From an uncultured Bacteroidia bacterium (GTDB lineage Bacteria > Bacteroidota > Bacteroidia > Bacteroidales > UBA932): DNA of 12,671 nt. The position numbers were made by a program, and so were the translations under genes. Location of the stretch: assembly GCA_902767465.1 (NCBI GenBank), contig CACXHM010000069.1, positions 1 to 12,671 of the forward strand, read 5' to 3'. The notes under the pieces are model-generated. The model did not search any database, was not told the origin of the DNA, and was given only the letters and a program-made list of their open reading frames with translations. This document shows, piece after piece, positions 1-7,377 of the stretch; within the stretch, counting starts at the first letter, position 1; each line of letters begins with the position of its first letter.

Positions 1-947
1 AAACCGCCGGCCGAATACTGCAGGGAATATACACCTGTCTCGCTCCACTGCCAGGCGTTGTTCAGAGATGCTACTGCCGAAGCCTTTTCCTTAAGGGCAC
101 GGTCGAGCGTGGCCTTCACATGCACGGTAATAAGTTCCGAAAGATCGGAAGGATCCCTCACCGGCACAAGCGTAGAGGAAGCAACCTCTTTCAGCCAGCT
201 CAGTTCGGCGGAACTGCCGTTGTCCATCTGTGCATAGAAATGAACGTCGGTGGCCTCGTTGCTTATGATGAACCACCAGTGGTCGCTTGAGTCGAAAACC
301 GAAAAATCGAGGTCTATTTCACCTTCCGCTCCGTCGGAAAGAAGCGACTTGCCATTTACCTTGAGCGCAGAGACTTCGACGGGAGTAAGGCCCGCCATGA
401 TGGTGGGAGCGTAAACCTCGAAATATGCGCAGCGGCTCTTGAGTTCAACTCCGGAGATGCTGGCGGTGCCGGCTTCCGCAGTGATTTCGGCTGACATCCA
501 GAGGGAAGAGGCATCGATGTCTTTTTTTGAAGACACCACCTGTCCGCAAGCTCCCGCCGTTCCATACACCATGTCGGTAACTTTGGCCTCCGCGGGAATT
601 CCCTTGAACGTGAAGGTGGCGAGGCTCCCGTCGGCAGCGTCAGGTGTGCACGAAGAAGCAATTGAAATGCCGGGCACTCCCGCATTGTCAAAGTGCAGTT
701 CGGGCCTGGATTCGTTTGTCCAGGTCCAAAGGGCGCTCAACTGAGGCGCGGTGTCCGGATCTTCCAGCAGGGCTTTCGCCTTAAAGGAAACATCGAGCCG
801 GGCGGACACGGTGACATCGATAGTTTCACCGTCCGAAACCGTATCTTTATGTACTACGTCCCTGTCTATGCTTTGGGACGTACATGCGGACGCAAGGCAT
901 ATGGTGGCTACGATCGTCCGAATGTTCAAGATCTTGCTCATATTCAT
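1..947 (-). CDS. Surface lipoprotein, possibly fimbrillin-like, last visible gene of the PUL operon (C-terminus missing)
   Basis: The reading frame is open for 315 codons from ATG at 947 to the left window edge, so the C-terminus is not visible. Residues 3-21 form a signal peptide ending in a lipobox (L-A-S-A before Cys22), so it should be a lipoprotein; in a SusCD operon such proteins are commonly surface glycan-binding proteins or accessory enzymes. The start overlaps the stop of the upstream propeller-enzyme gene by one base (TAATG), which implies translational coupling; a second ATG at 941 is also possible. The body is beta-rich and threonine/serine-rich with a D-M-V-Y-G-T-A stretch (126-131), loosely resembling fimbrillin-like beta-sandwich domains. 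Residues 44-90 and 272-315 look like the starts of two tandem copies of one domain (both carry a W-x-W motif). I do not recognise a specific family. Real gene: very likely; function: unknown. Confidence 0.8.
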   Translation of the reverse strand, partial: MNMSKILNIRTIVATICLASACTSQSIDRDVVHKDTVSDGETIDVTVSARLDVSFKAKALLEDPDTAPQLSALWTWTNESRPELHFDNAGVPGISIASSCTPDAADGSLATFTFKGIPAEAKVTDMVYGTAGACGQVVSSKKDIDASSLWMSAEITAEAGTASISGVELKSRCAYFEVYAPTIMAGLTPVEVSALKVNGKSLLSDGAEGEIDLDFSVFDSSDHWWFIISNEATDVHFYAQMDNGSSAELSWLKEVASSTLVPVRDPSDLSELITVHVKATLDRALKEKASAVASLNNAWQWSETGVYSLQYSAGG

Positions 948-2290
948 TATCGTACTTTTATTACTCTCAATTCAGATGCAGGTGGAAAGGGAGGACCTTC
1001 GAAAGGCATATCCCTGTTGTTGGGCATGCTCTCCCAACGGAGTATCCATTCACGGCCGCCTGCCATGTCGGCGGCGACATGGGATTCCATCTTCGGGGAG
1101 AAGGTGCTCTTGACCTCGTCGATCCATGAAGGCCAGAAGTGCGGATTGTTATCCTCTTCCTTCAACAACTTGAGGCTGTCGGGGTCGAGTATCATACGCC
1201 TGCTCCAGTGTTTGTTCGTCTCGGGATCGAACCTGCTGTATGCAAGCATGACCTTACCGTTTTTCGAAGCAGAGACGGAGTTGATGCGGAGTTCTCGTAT
1301 TATGGATCCTCCACCGGAAAAATGCCAGCCAAGGTCCCAGTCGGTTATCTTACGCACTACCCACGCACCATTTTCAAACCGTGCAAGGTAAATCTGGGTT
1401 TTGTCCTGCCCGTCATATTTGTGATAGGCTATCATGGGCCTACCCTGCGCATCGATACCGAGCACAGAACCTCCGTTAAGCAGTCCGCCTCCGGCAGGCA
1501 CGGGATCAACAATCAGCTGCTTGTCGGCAATCGTCATGGGCAGGCGGACCGGTTTGCCCGATGCATCCTCCCAATTCCGAAGGTCTTTGCTTCGTGCATA
1601 GCTCAGATCGTGGTTGGTAGCACAGTCATAATCGTCCCTCCATACCCATATCATATGATAGTAGCCGCCGCGAAGCCTGGGTTCCGTCATATAGGCGTTC
1701 ATGGCTCCGAGTCCGTCGGTGAGAGGTGTTTCCAGCCAACGGGACCAGTTTCCTTTTGGGTCCATCCTGTCGTAAATCTCGATGCCGTTTCCGGAACTGC
1801 CGAGGCGATAGTGGAAAAGGAGACCGCCATCCTGCATTTTGATGAAACGGGGGTAAGTCATGCGGTCTTCGTCCCTTCCCACCAACGAATAAACCCTTTT
1901 CACCGTAGAGATATCTCCGCTCTTGTCCGTGCACCAGTACTGAAGCCCTGCCACATGCATGTTTCCGGAAATATGGAGCACGCCCCTTGAATCCATTATC
2001 ATTGTAATGTAATTGTGTGAATCCCAAGGGTTTGTAACGTCAAGACATTTGTATTTCCAAGCACCGTCGGGCAGTTCCCGCTGGGCCAGAGTGAGCATCT
2101 TCACAGAATCATAAAACGCTACATACTGCCGGTTGCCCGCCGTGTAGAGGCCCATTCCCACGGGGAAATCAGCCTGGGTATAGCCCACCAGGCTGTTCAC
2201 CGGATCACTGCCCGCTTTGCGGGCCTTTCCGGAAGAGCACAGTACAACGACTGAAGAAAGTATTGCAACAAACAATAATACCTTTTTCAT
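947..2290 (-). CDS. Secreted BNR_4-type beta-propeller enzyme, possible rhamnose-uronate polysaccharide lyase (PL24/PL25-like) or GH145-like relative
   Basis: The 447-aa product has an N-terminal hydrophobic signal (3-18). Cys18 follows V-V-L, a poor lipobox, so lipidation is uncertain. The body carries repeated propeller-blade patterns and matches the BNR_4 type: S-H-N-Y near 91-94, G-N-M-H at 109-112, and T-Y-P-R-F then H-Y-R-x-G-x-S-G at 145-167. His92 and His112 are 20 residues apart, and Tyr146 and Arg162 are 16 apart. From memory, PL25 and PL24 ulvan lyases use a His pair about 20 apart and a Tyr/Arg pair 16 apart as catalytic and charge-neutralising residues. Related propellers also include GH145 rhamnosidases acting on Rha-GlcA. 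The gene lies 4 nt after susD, in a PUL that also encodes L-rhamnose mutarotase, so action on a rhamnose-uronate bond is a reasonable inference. Location is probably outer membrane or periplasm. Fold: confident; activity: inferred. Confidence 0.85.
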   Translation of the reverse strand: MKKVLLFVAILSSVVVLCSSGKARKAGSDPVNSLVGYTQADFPVGMGLYTAGNRQYVAFYDSVKMLTLAQRELPDGAWKYKCLDVTNPWDSHNYITMIMDSRGVLHISGNMHVAGLQYWCTDKSGDISTVKRVYSLVGRDEDRMTYPRFIKMQDGGLLFHYRLGSSGNGIEIYDRMDPKGNWSRWLETPLTDGLGAMNAYMTEPRLRGGYYHMIWVWRDDYDCATNHDLSYARSKDLRNWEDASGKPVRLPMTIADKQLIVDPVPAGGGLLNGGSVLGIDAQGRPMIAYHKYDGQDKTQIYLARFENGAWVVRKITDWDLGWHFSGGGSIIRELRINSVSASKNGKVMLAYSRFDPETNKHWSRRMILDPDSLKLLKEEDNNPHFWPSWIDEVKSTFSPKMESHVAADMAGGREWILRWESMPNNRDMPFEGPPFPPASELRVIKVR

Positions 2291-2294
2291 ACCA

Positions 2295-3800
2295 TCAATA
2301 TCCCGGGTTTTGCCACATTACGCTATCGTCATTATACCTTGACAGTTCATCGTATGGAATGGGGAAAACCGTCTGGTAATCGTTCATCTTGTAATACCCC
2401 TTTCCGTTATCGGGGATGCTGAAATGGTCGGTCATGGCATCTTGCGCCGTGCCCCAGCGCAGCAGATCCTGCCAGCGCAGGCCTTCGAACGCGAATTCTA
2501 CGCGTCTCTCATCCCTCAATGCAGTCCGGAAACTGGCCTGGTTCGTCAGCTCCGCAGATGTGTACGGAGCAAGTCCGGCACGGGCACGCACCCTGTTGAG
2601 AATACGCATGGCTTCGCCGCCTGCGGAATAGCCTTCTTCGTTGAGGCATTCGGCATACAGCATCAGCACATCGGTATAACGCATGATGGGCAGGTTGTTG
2701 GCCCAGTCGTCACGGGCCTGAGGCCGATATGAATAGTGGACGTATTTTATAATATAAGAGTAAACCGGCTCCTTCACACCCGAAACGACGAGATTCTGCA
2801 CGGTCGAAACCGCTTTGCGAATGTCTCCGCTTTCGTAGCAGTCCATCATGTTGAGCGCTATACGCATCGCAGTGGAATATCCGTTGAACGGCATCAGAGC
2901 CGTAGGATCGCCTTCTTTATTATAGCCGTCCGGAAGAAGTCCGGAAATGAAAGCCGTCCCTTCTCCGGTAAGATTGCCGCTGAACTGCACTTCCCAAACC
3001 CTTTCCTTTCCATTGTCGTGCGAATCGACAAAACAATCCACGTAGTTCTCCTCCATATCGTACAGGCCGCTGTCAATGATCTGTTTAAGATAGAAACGGG
3101 CCTTGGAGAACTCCGAGCGGAACATATACAGGCGGGCAAGCCCTCCCATGGCCGCATATCTTGTAACACGGCCGACGTAGTCCTTATTCACGCTGCCGTC
3201 GTCTGCCGTGTATTCCCACTTTGCAGGCAGCAGGGATATGGCCCTCTTGTAGTCTCCTTCAGCAAGCGCGAAGGTAGCATCGGCGTCGGAGCGTGCAACG
3301 GTCCGTACTTCTTTAAGGGACATTTCGGAGGTTATCAGCGGCATGCCGCCGAACTGCCAGCAAAGCGTGTAGTATGCCCACGCACGCAGCGCATAGGCCT
3401 CGCCCTTGATGTATGCACGCATGGTCTCATCCTTGAAATCCGCGTCATCGATACGGCACAGTATCATATTGGAACGGGCTATCATCTGCCAGAGATACTG
3501 CCAGCCTGTAGCGAGAATGGGAACCTTGGCATCGTCGAGGAAAGTGCTGATGCCGGTGGAAGAAGATCCGCCGGTTCCGGCACGAACCTCGTCTCCACGG
3601 ATAATCATCGCACGGAACCAGCAGTCAGCACCGGAATAAAGCCTCTGCTGCGAGTCATAGACTCCTGCGATAGCTTTTTCGAAGTCATCCTGGGTTTTGT
3701 ATGAAGCGGAAACCGTATACGAATCTTCCGGCTGCAGATCCAAAAAATCGCAGGAAGCAAGAATCAATCCGAATATCAATATGGTCAATATCCTTTTCAT
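2295..3800 (-). CDS. susD: SusD/RagB-family starch-binding-like outer-membrane lipoprotein
   Basis: The 501-aa product is the glycan-binding partner that caps the SusC transporter at the cell surface. It has a short signal peptide with a clear lipobox (I-L-A-S before Cys17), followed by D-F-L-D-L-Q-P, the usual SusD start. An N-terminal TPR-rich region leads to the typical C-terminal signature R-D-E-R-R-V-E-F-A-F-E-G-L-R-W with D-L-x-R-W-G at 429-450, and it ends in the family-typical N-P-G-Y. The length is normal. It starts 5 nt after the susC stop, and an AAGGA Shine-Dalgarno sequence overlaps that stop, which supports this start and translational coupling. The gene symbol is used in the family sense only: the substrate is not starch by any evidence here, and the neighbours suggest a rhamnose-containing glycan. 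Confidence 0.96.
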   Translation of the reverse strand: MKRILTILIFGLILASCDFLDLQPEDSYTVSASYKTQDDFEKAIAGVYDSQQRLYSGADCWFRAMIIRGDEVRAGTGGSSSTGISTFLDDAKVPILATGWQYLWQMIARSNMILCRIDDADFKDETMRAYIKGEAYALRAWAYYTLCWQFGGMPLITSEMSLKEVRTVARSDADATFALAEGDYKRAISLLPAKWEYTADDGSVNKDYVGRVTRYAAMGGLARLYMFRSEFSKARFYLKQIIDSGLYDMEENYVDCFVDSHDNGKERVWEVQFSGNLTGEGTAFISGLLPDGYNKEGDPTALMPFNGYSTAMRIALNMMDCYESGDIRKAVSTVQNLVVSGVKEPVYSYIIKYVHYSYRPQARDDWANNLPIMRYTDVLMLYAECLNEEGYSAGGEAMRILNRVRARAGLAPYTSAELTNQASFRTALRDERRVEFAFEGLRWQDLLRWGTAQDAMTDHFSIPDNGKGYYKMNDYQTVFPIPYDELSRYNDDSVMWQNPGY

Positions 3801-3805
3801 CGTCC

Positions 3806-6800
3806 TTAAAATTTAACGTTCACGCCCAGGACAACCCTGCGGCAAAGAGGATAGGTACTGTAGTCGATGCCCTGACGGGTCGTGTTGTTTCCGCCCGCAC
3901 TGGTATCGTTGGCCTCGGGATTAAAACCGGGGTAATCGGAGAATGTTTTCACATTGTCGATGGAAACATAGGTGCGAAGCCCTTTGACATGTCTGGCGTG
4001 GAGAGCCTTCACCGGCACTTCGTAGCCCAACGTTATATTCTTGATACGCACATAGGTGGCATCGTAGAGACGTCGGGTGTCGTTCTGGGAATACTTGCCG
4101 TAGCATACGTTGGGCGTCTTGCCGTCCCATTCCATGCTGAGTCCGTGAGCCTCAAGGTATTCTCTTGGGATAGGGTTCTCGTCTTCTCCATACATGGCAT
4201 CGAAATCCGGTTTCCAGCCGTTCAGCCAGTGAGAGAACTGGTTGGTGGAATTGGTGGAGCCTCCGGTTCCGTTGTCGTACTGCCTGGCTCCCAGGAAAGT
4301 AATCTGGCCGCCCACCTGTCCCTGCACGAGAACGCTCAGGTCGAAGCCCTTCCAGGAGAATTTGTTGGTAATGCCCCAGGTAAGATCCGGAAGGCTGCTC
4401 CCTTGAGCTACATAGTCTTCTTCATTGATCTTGCCATCCTTGCTCGCATCTACATACTTGGGATTGCCCTCGCGCTGGCCTTCCATCATTGGAACACCCG
4501 CAGCAATGTCTTCTGCAGTAAGAATCCCGTCGGCCTGATAACAGTAGTACTGCGACACGGGACCGCCGACGGTCGTAAGGAACACTCCGTCGAATGCGAA
4601 GGTCGTGAACGAGGTAATGTCTCCCATATCAAGGACTTCGTTGTAGTTATGCGACAGGTTCAGGCTTGTCTGCCAATTGAAGGCTCCCTGGATATCGAAT
4701 GTGGTAAGGTCCACTTCCCAGCCCCTGTTCAGGATCGAGCCCACATTCTCGGTGTATGAAGGATAACCGGAAGTCATAGGGATCGGGACATCGAAGAGCA
4801 GGTTGTCCGTTATGTTGTTGTACCAGTCGGCATTGAGCTGTACCCTGTTCTTCCAAAGGGAAATGTCGAGTCCGAGGTCAAGCGAACGGGTTCTTTCCCA
4901 CTGCAGGTCGGGATTAGAGATATTGGAAGATGCAAGACCGGACACTTTCTTCCCGTTCCACGAAGCATTGTAGCTTCCCAGCATCGGAATGTATTTGTAA
5001 TCACCGATGCGGTCGTTACCGGCAACACCATAGGCGGCCCTGATTTTGAGCAGGTTCAAGAAGGTGACATTCCGCATAAAAGGTTCGGAACTGATTTTCC
5101 AACCTCCTGAAACAGAAGGGAAAAGTCCCCATTTGCTATTGGCTCCGAAACGGCTCGACCCGTCATAACGCAGGCTCACCGTAAGCAGATACCGGTCGTC
5201 GTAATTCCAGTTTCCCCTGCCAAAGAAAGAGAGTCCGGTGTAAGTATTGCGCCTTGTGGTGGCATTTGTAGGAGTCGTGGCGACATTGAGCGTAGAAACG
5301 GTTTCGTACGGCCATCCCGTTGCAGTAGCATCGATTTGATAGAATCGCAACTGTTCGGCAGACTGACCCAGCACGGCATCGAAGGTATGGCGTCCGCTCC
5401 TGCGGTTGAACGTGAGGGTATTCTGCAGCACCCATTTGTCTTTTTTGTTGGAGTAGCTGCGGCCGTTCGTGATAAAACCTGTTGAATAAGCAACATTGCC
5501 CGGCTCGAAATGTTCGTAGGTTTTGGCAGCATAATTGCGTCCATACTGCGACTTGAACCTGAGGTTCTTCGTGATCTTGTATTCTGCAAAAACGCTCCCT
5601 CCCCAGTTGAACAGATGAGTCAGAGCCTTGGTGCTCTTGAGCCGTAACAGAGGGTTGGGGTACGTCATTCCTATATTCTCCGGGAAACCCAGATCCCGCG
5701 TACCTTCATCGATCCTCATAAGAGGCGTAACCTGCAGCGCATGATGAAGGGCTGCCTCCTTTCCGGAAGCCCCTGCACCGTCCTGATCCGAGGAGGAGAA
5801 GTTCATGTTGAGGCCGATGGTGAGGTTGGACCCGATCTTGATGCTCTTGTTGATACGGCCGTTCATACGATTGTAACTCGATCCGATAACAATACCGTCC
5901 TGATCCAGATACCCGACGGATACATACGTGCTTCCGTTTTTGTTCTTTTCCGAGACGGAAAGGGTGTATTCCTGAATTGGAGCAGTTCTGAATACGATAT
6001 CCTGCCAATCGGAGAATTCCGTGGCATCCGCCCAGTATGAAGGGATCTGATATTGGGCCGGGCGCTCGTCCATGCTGGTTTTGAGGGATCCTCCAGCCCT
6101 CTTGTAGGAAAGATTGCGACGGAACATGTTATAGGCAATCCATTCCGGTCCGGTCATCATGTCGAGGGTCTTCTCAACCTGCTGGACGCCATACCATGCC
6201 CCGAAATTCACCACCGGCTTTGAGGCGGTTCCCTGCTTGGTCTCTATCAGCACTACGCCGTTACCGCCCCGCGCTCCATAAATGGAAGTCGCCGCCGCGT
6301 CTTTAAGAATCTGCACGGAAGCGATATCGGAAGCGCTTATGTCGGTCATGTCGTCCGACGGGATGCCGTCTATGACATACAACGGGCTGCTGTCGCCATT
6401 GATGGTGTTGGTTCCCCTGATCCGTATGGTAAGTTCCTCGCCCGGCACGCCGTCCTGGGCCGAGGCGCGCACGCCGGAAAGCATTCCCTGGAAGGCTTCG
6501 CTCATGGTGGAAAAAGCCCTCTCCTTGAACTGGTCGTCCGTCATCTTGGCAACAGAATATGTAAGGTCGGACTTTTTAACGGAACCATAACCAACCACGA
6601 CCACGTCTTTCAGGGCCTGGACATCAGGTTCGAGCGTAACGGTCAGTTTATCCTTGCCGCCAACGGGCACAACGGCTGTGGAATATCCCATGAATGAAAC
6701 CTCTACCGAACTTGAAGCATCAATAATCAAAGTAAAACGACCCTCCAGATCGGTGGTCGTTCCATTAACCTTGTTTGACTTGTCTGTCACATATGCCCCG

Positions 6801-6913
6801 GGAACGGGCGCCCCGGTTTCATCAAGCACTCGTCCTTTTACTTGCCCGGACTGGGCAGAGGCTAAAAAGAACGCGAAATGAATAAAAAGAATAATTGCAA
6901 TCGAACGTTTCAT
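3806..6913 (-). CDS. susC: SusC/RagA-family TonB-dependent outer-membrane glycan transporter
   Basis: The 1035-aa product imports oligosaccharides across the outer membrane using TonB energy. In order: signal peptide (1-20, ending A-S-A-Q), carboxypeptidase-D-regulatory-like domain (about 25-95, G-x-V-x-D-E-T-G-x-P-V-P-G-A), a TonB-box-like V-V-V-V-G-Y-G (104-110), plug domain (about 115-228, with I-R-G-T-N-T, P-L-Y-V-I-D-G and I-Y-G-A-R-G-x-N-G-V), then the beta-barrel ending in V-N-V-K-F with a C-terminal Phe. The order is diagnostic for the SusC class. There is no N-terminal STN domain, so signalling through an anti-sigma factor is not expected, in keeping with the LacI regulator next door. 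It lies 12 nt downstream of rhaM with no obvious Shine-Dalgarno site, and is coupled to susD. Full length, no frameshift seen. Confidence 0.97.
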   Translation of the reverse strand: MKRSIAIILFIHFAFFLASAQSGQVKGRVLDETGAPVPGAYVTDKSNKVNGTTTDLEGRFTLIIDASSSVEVSFMGYSTAVVPVGGKDKLTVTLEPDVQALKDVVVVGYGSVKKSDLTYSVAKMTDDQFKERAFSTMSEAFQGMLSGVRASAQDGVPGEELTIRIRGTNTINGDSSPLYVIDGIPSDDMTDISASDIASVQILKDAAATSIYGARGGNGVVLIETKQGTASKPVVNFGAWYGVQQVEKTLDMMTGPEWIAYNMFRRNLSYKRAGGSLKTSMDERPAQYQIPSYWADATEFSDWQDIVFRTAPIQEYTLSVSEKNKNGSTYVSVGYLDQDGIVIGSSYNRMNGRINKSIKIGSNLTIGLNMNFSSSDQDGAGASGKEAALHHALQVTPLMRIDEGTRDLGFPENIGMTYPNPLLRLKSTKALTHLFNWGGSVFAEYKITKNLRFKSQYGRNYAAKTYEHFEPGNVAYSTGFITNGRSYSNKKDKWVLQNTLTFNRRSGRHTFDAVLGQSAEQLRFYQIDATATGWPYETVSTLNVATTPTNATTRRNTYTGLSFFGRGNWNYDDRYLLTVSLRYDGSSRFGANSKWGLFPSVSGGWKISSEPFMRNVTFLNLLKIRAAYGVAGNDRIGDYKYIPMLGSYNASWNGKKVSGLASSNISNPDLQWERTRSLDLGLDISLWKNRVQLNADWYNNITDNLLFDVPIPMTSGYPSYTENVGSILNRGWEVDLTTFDIQGAFNWQTSLNLSHNYNEVLDMGDITSFTTFAFDGVFLTTVGGPVSQYYCYQADGILTAEDIAAGVPMMEGQREGNPKYVDASKDGKINEEDYVAQGSSLPDLTWGITNKFSWKGFDLSVLVQGQVGGQITFLGARQYDNGTGGSTNSTNQFSHWLNGWKPDFDAMYGEDENPIPREYLEAHGLSMEWDGKTPNVCYGKYSQNDTRRLYDATYVRIKNITLGYEVPVKALHARHVKGLRTYVSIDNVKTFSDYPGFNPEANDTSAGGNNTTRQGIDYSTYPLCRRVVLGVNVKF

Positions 6914-6925
6914 TGCAGGGCAATA

Positions 6926-7243
6926 TTAGTCCATATAAAATTTTTCATCCAGAGGAATGGAAACGGGTGAATTGTCGGGATTTGTTTCCATTATATCAGC
7001 CATATAAGCCCACCATTTCTGCACGATCGGGTTGTCTCCAAGATCCTGTGAACCGCCCTCACCTTCCAGCTCCTGATATGCGAACAGGACATTTGTTTCT
7101 TCGTCGAGCCATATCGAATAATTGCGCACTCCGCTGTCGTGCAGGAGTTTTTTCAGTTCGGGGAAAATGGCATTGTGCCTACGTCGGTATTCTTCTGCGA
7201 ATCCGGGTTTCAGGAACATTTTGAAAGCTTCTCGTCTTGCCAT
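6926..7243 (-). CDS. rhaM: L-rhamnose mutarotase
   Basis: The 105-aa product interconverts alpha and beta anomers of L-rhamnose in the cytoplasm, feeding rhamnose isomerase. It aligns along its whole length with the RhaM family (104 aa in E. coli): F-K-M-F-L-K-P at the start, E-E-Y-R-R-R-H-N with Tyr19 and His23, N-Y-S-I at 41-44 with Tyr42, paired Trp77-Trp78, M-A-D-I-M, and N-P-D-N-S-P-V at 88-94 followed by F-Y-M. These match the family's active-site residues as I recall them. ATG at 7243 is chosen because it gives the family length; an upstream TTG at 7285 would add 14 unlikely residues. It is the first gene of the SusCD operon, a strong hint that the imported glycan contains L-rhamnose. 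It is transcribed divergently from the LacI-family gene and is presumably controlled by the palindrome at 7308-7323. Confidence 0.95.
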   Translation of the reverse strand: MARREAFKMFLKPGFAEEYRRRHNAIFPELKKLLHDSGVRNYSIWLDEETNVLFAYQELEGEGGSQDLGDNPIVQKWWAYMADIMETNPDNSPVSIPLDEKFYMD

Positions 7244-7307
7244 GGTGTATGTTATTAGTTTATCGTTTAGTATAATTTTTTGCAATTATCGAAAAAAATG
7301 ATGAGAA

Positions 7308-7323
7308 ATACAAACGTTTGTAT
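7308..7323. promoter_or_regulatory. Probable LacI-family operator (16-bp perfect palindrome)
   Basis: ATACAAACGTTTGTAT is a perfect 16-bp inverted repeat with a central CG step, the hallmark of LacI-family operators, where the hinge-helix leucine (here probably Leu54 of the adjacent regulator) inserts into the central CpG. It sits in the 134-bp gap between rhaM and the regulator gene, 17 bp upstream of the regulator's -33 element. Read on the minus strand it contains a TTTG (7314-7311) that could be the -33 of the rhaM operon promoter, although no good -7 partner is visible. Binding is inferred, not shown. Confidence 0.75.
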
Positions 7324-7340
7324 AATATTTTTTATTTCAC

Positions 7341-7371
7341 TTTGACTTTTGTTTTCTTTCGCTTATCTTTG
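7341..7371 (+). promoter_or_regulatory. Promoter of the LacI-family gene (Bacteroidetes type)
   Basis: TTTG at 7341-7344 and TATCTTTG at 7364-7371 match the Bacteroidetes primary sigma-factor elements (-33 TTTG, -7 TAnnTTTG), separated by 19 bp, the usual spacing. The start codon is only 7 bp beyond the -7 element, so the transcript should begin at or within a few bases of ATG 7378, giving a leaderless or nearly leaderless mRNA. Confidence 0.7.
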
Positions 7372-7377
7372 TGTTTA

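Noticed and set aside
2736..3704. Long plus-strand open frame opposite susD (and similar ones opposite susC)
   Set aside because: Antisense shadows of well-supported genes, with no family features.
7244..7285. Longer rhaM start at the TTG codon 7285
   Set aside because: It adds 14 residues absent from the family; ATG 7243 gives the expected length.
7281..7314. Bacteroidetes promoter for rhaM using TTTG in the operator and TAATTG as -7
   Set aside because: The spacing is 22 bp and the -7 matches poorly; kept only as a remark under the operator.
7318..7377. Longer regulator start at TTG 7318
   Set aside because: The added residues come from promoter DNA, and the helix-turn-helix belongs at the extreme N-terminus.
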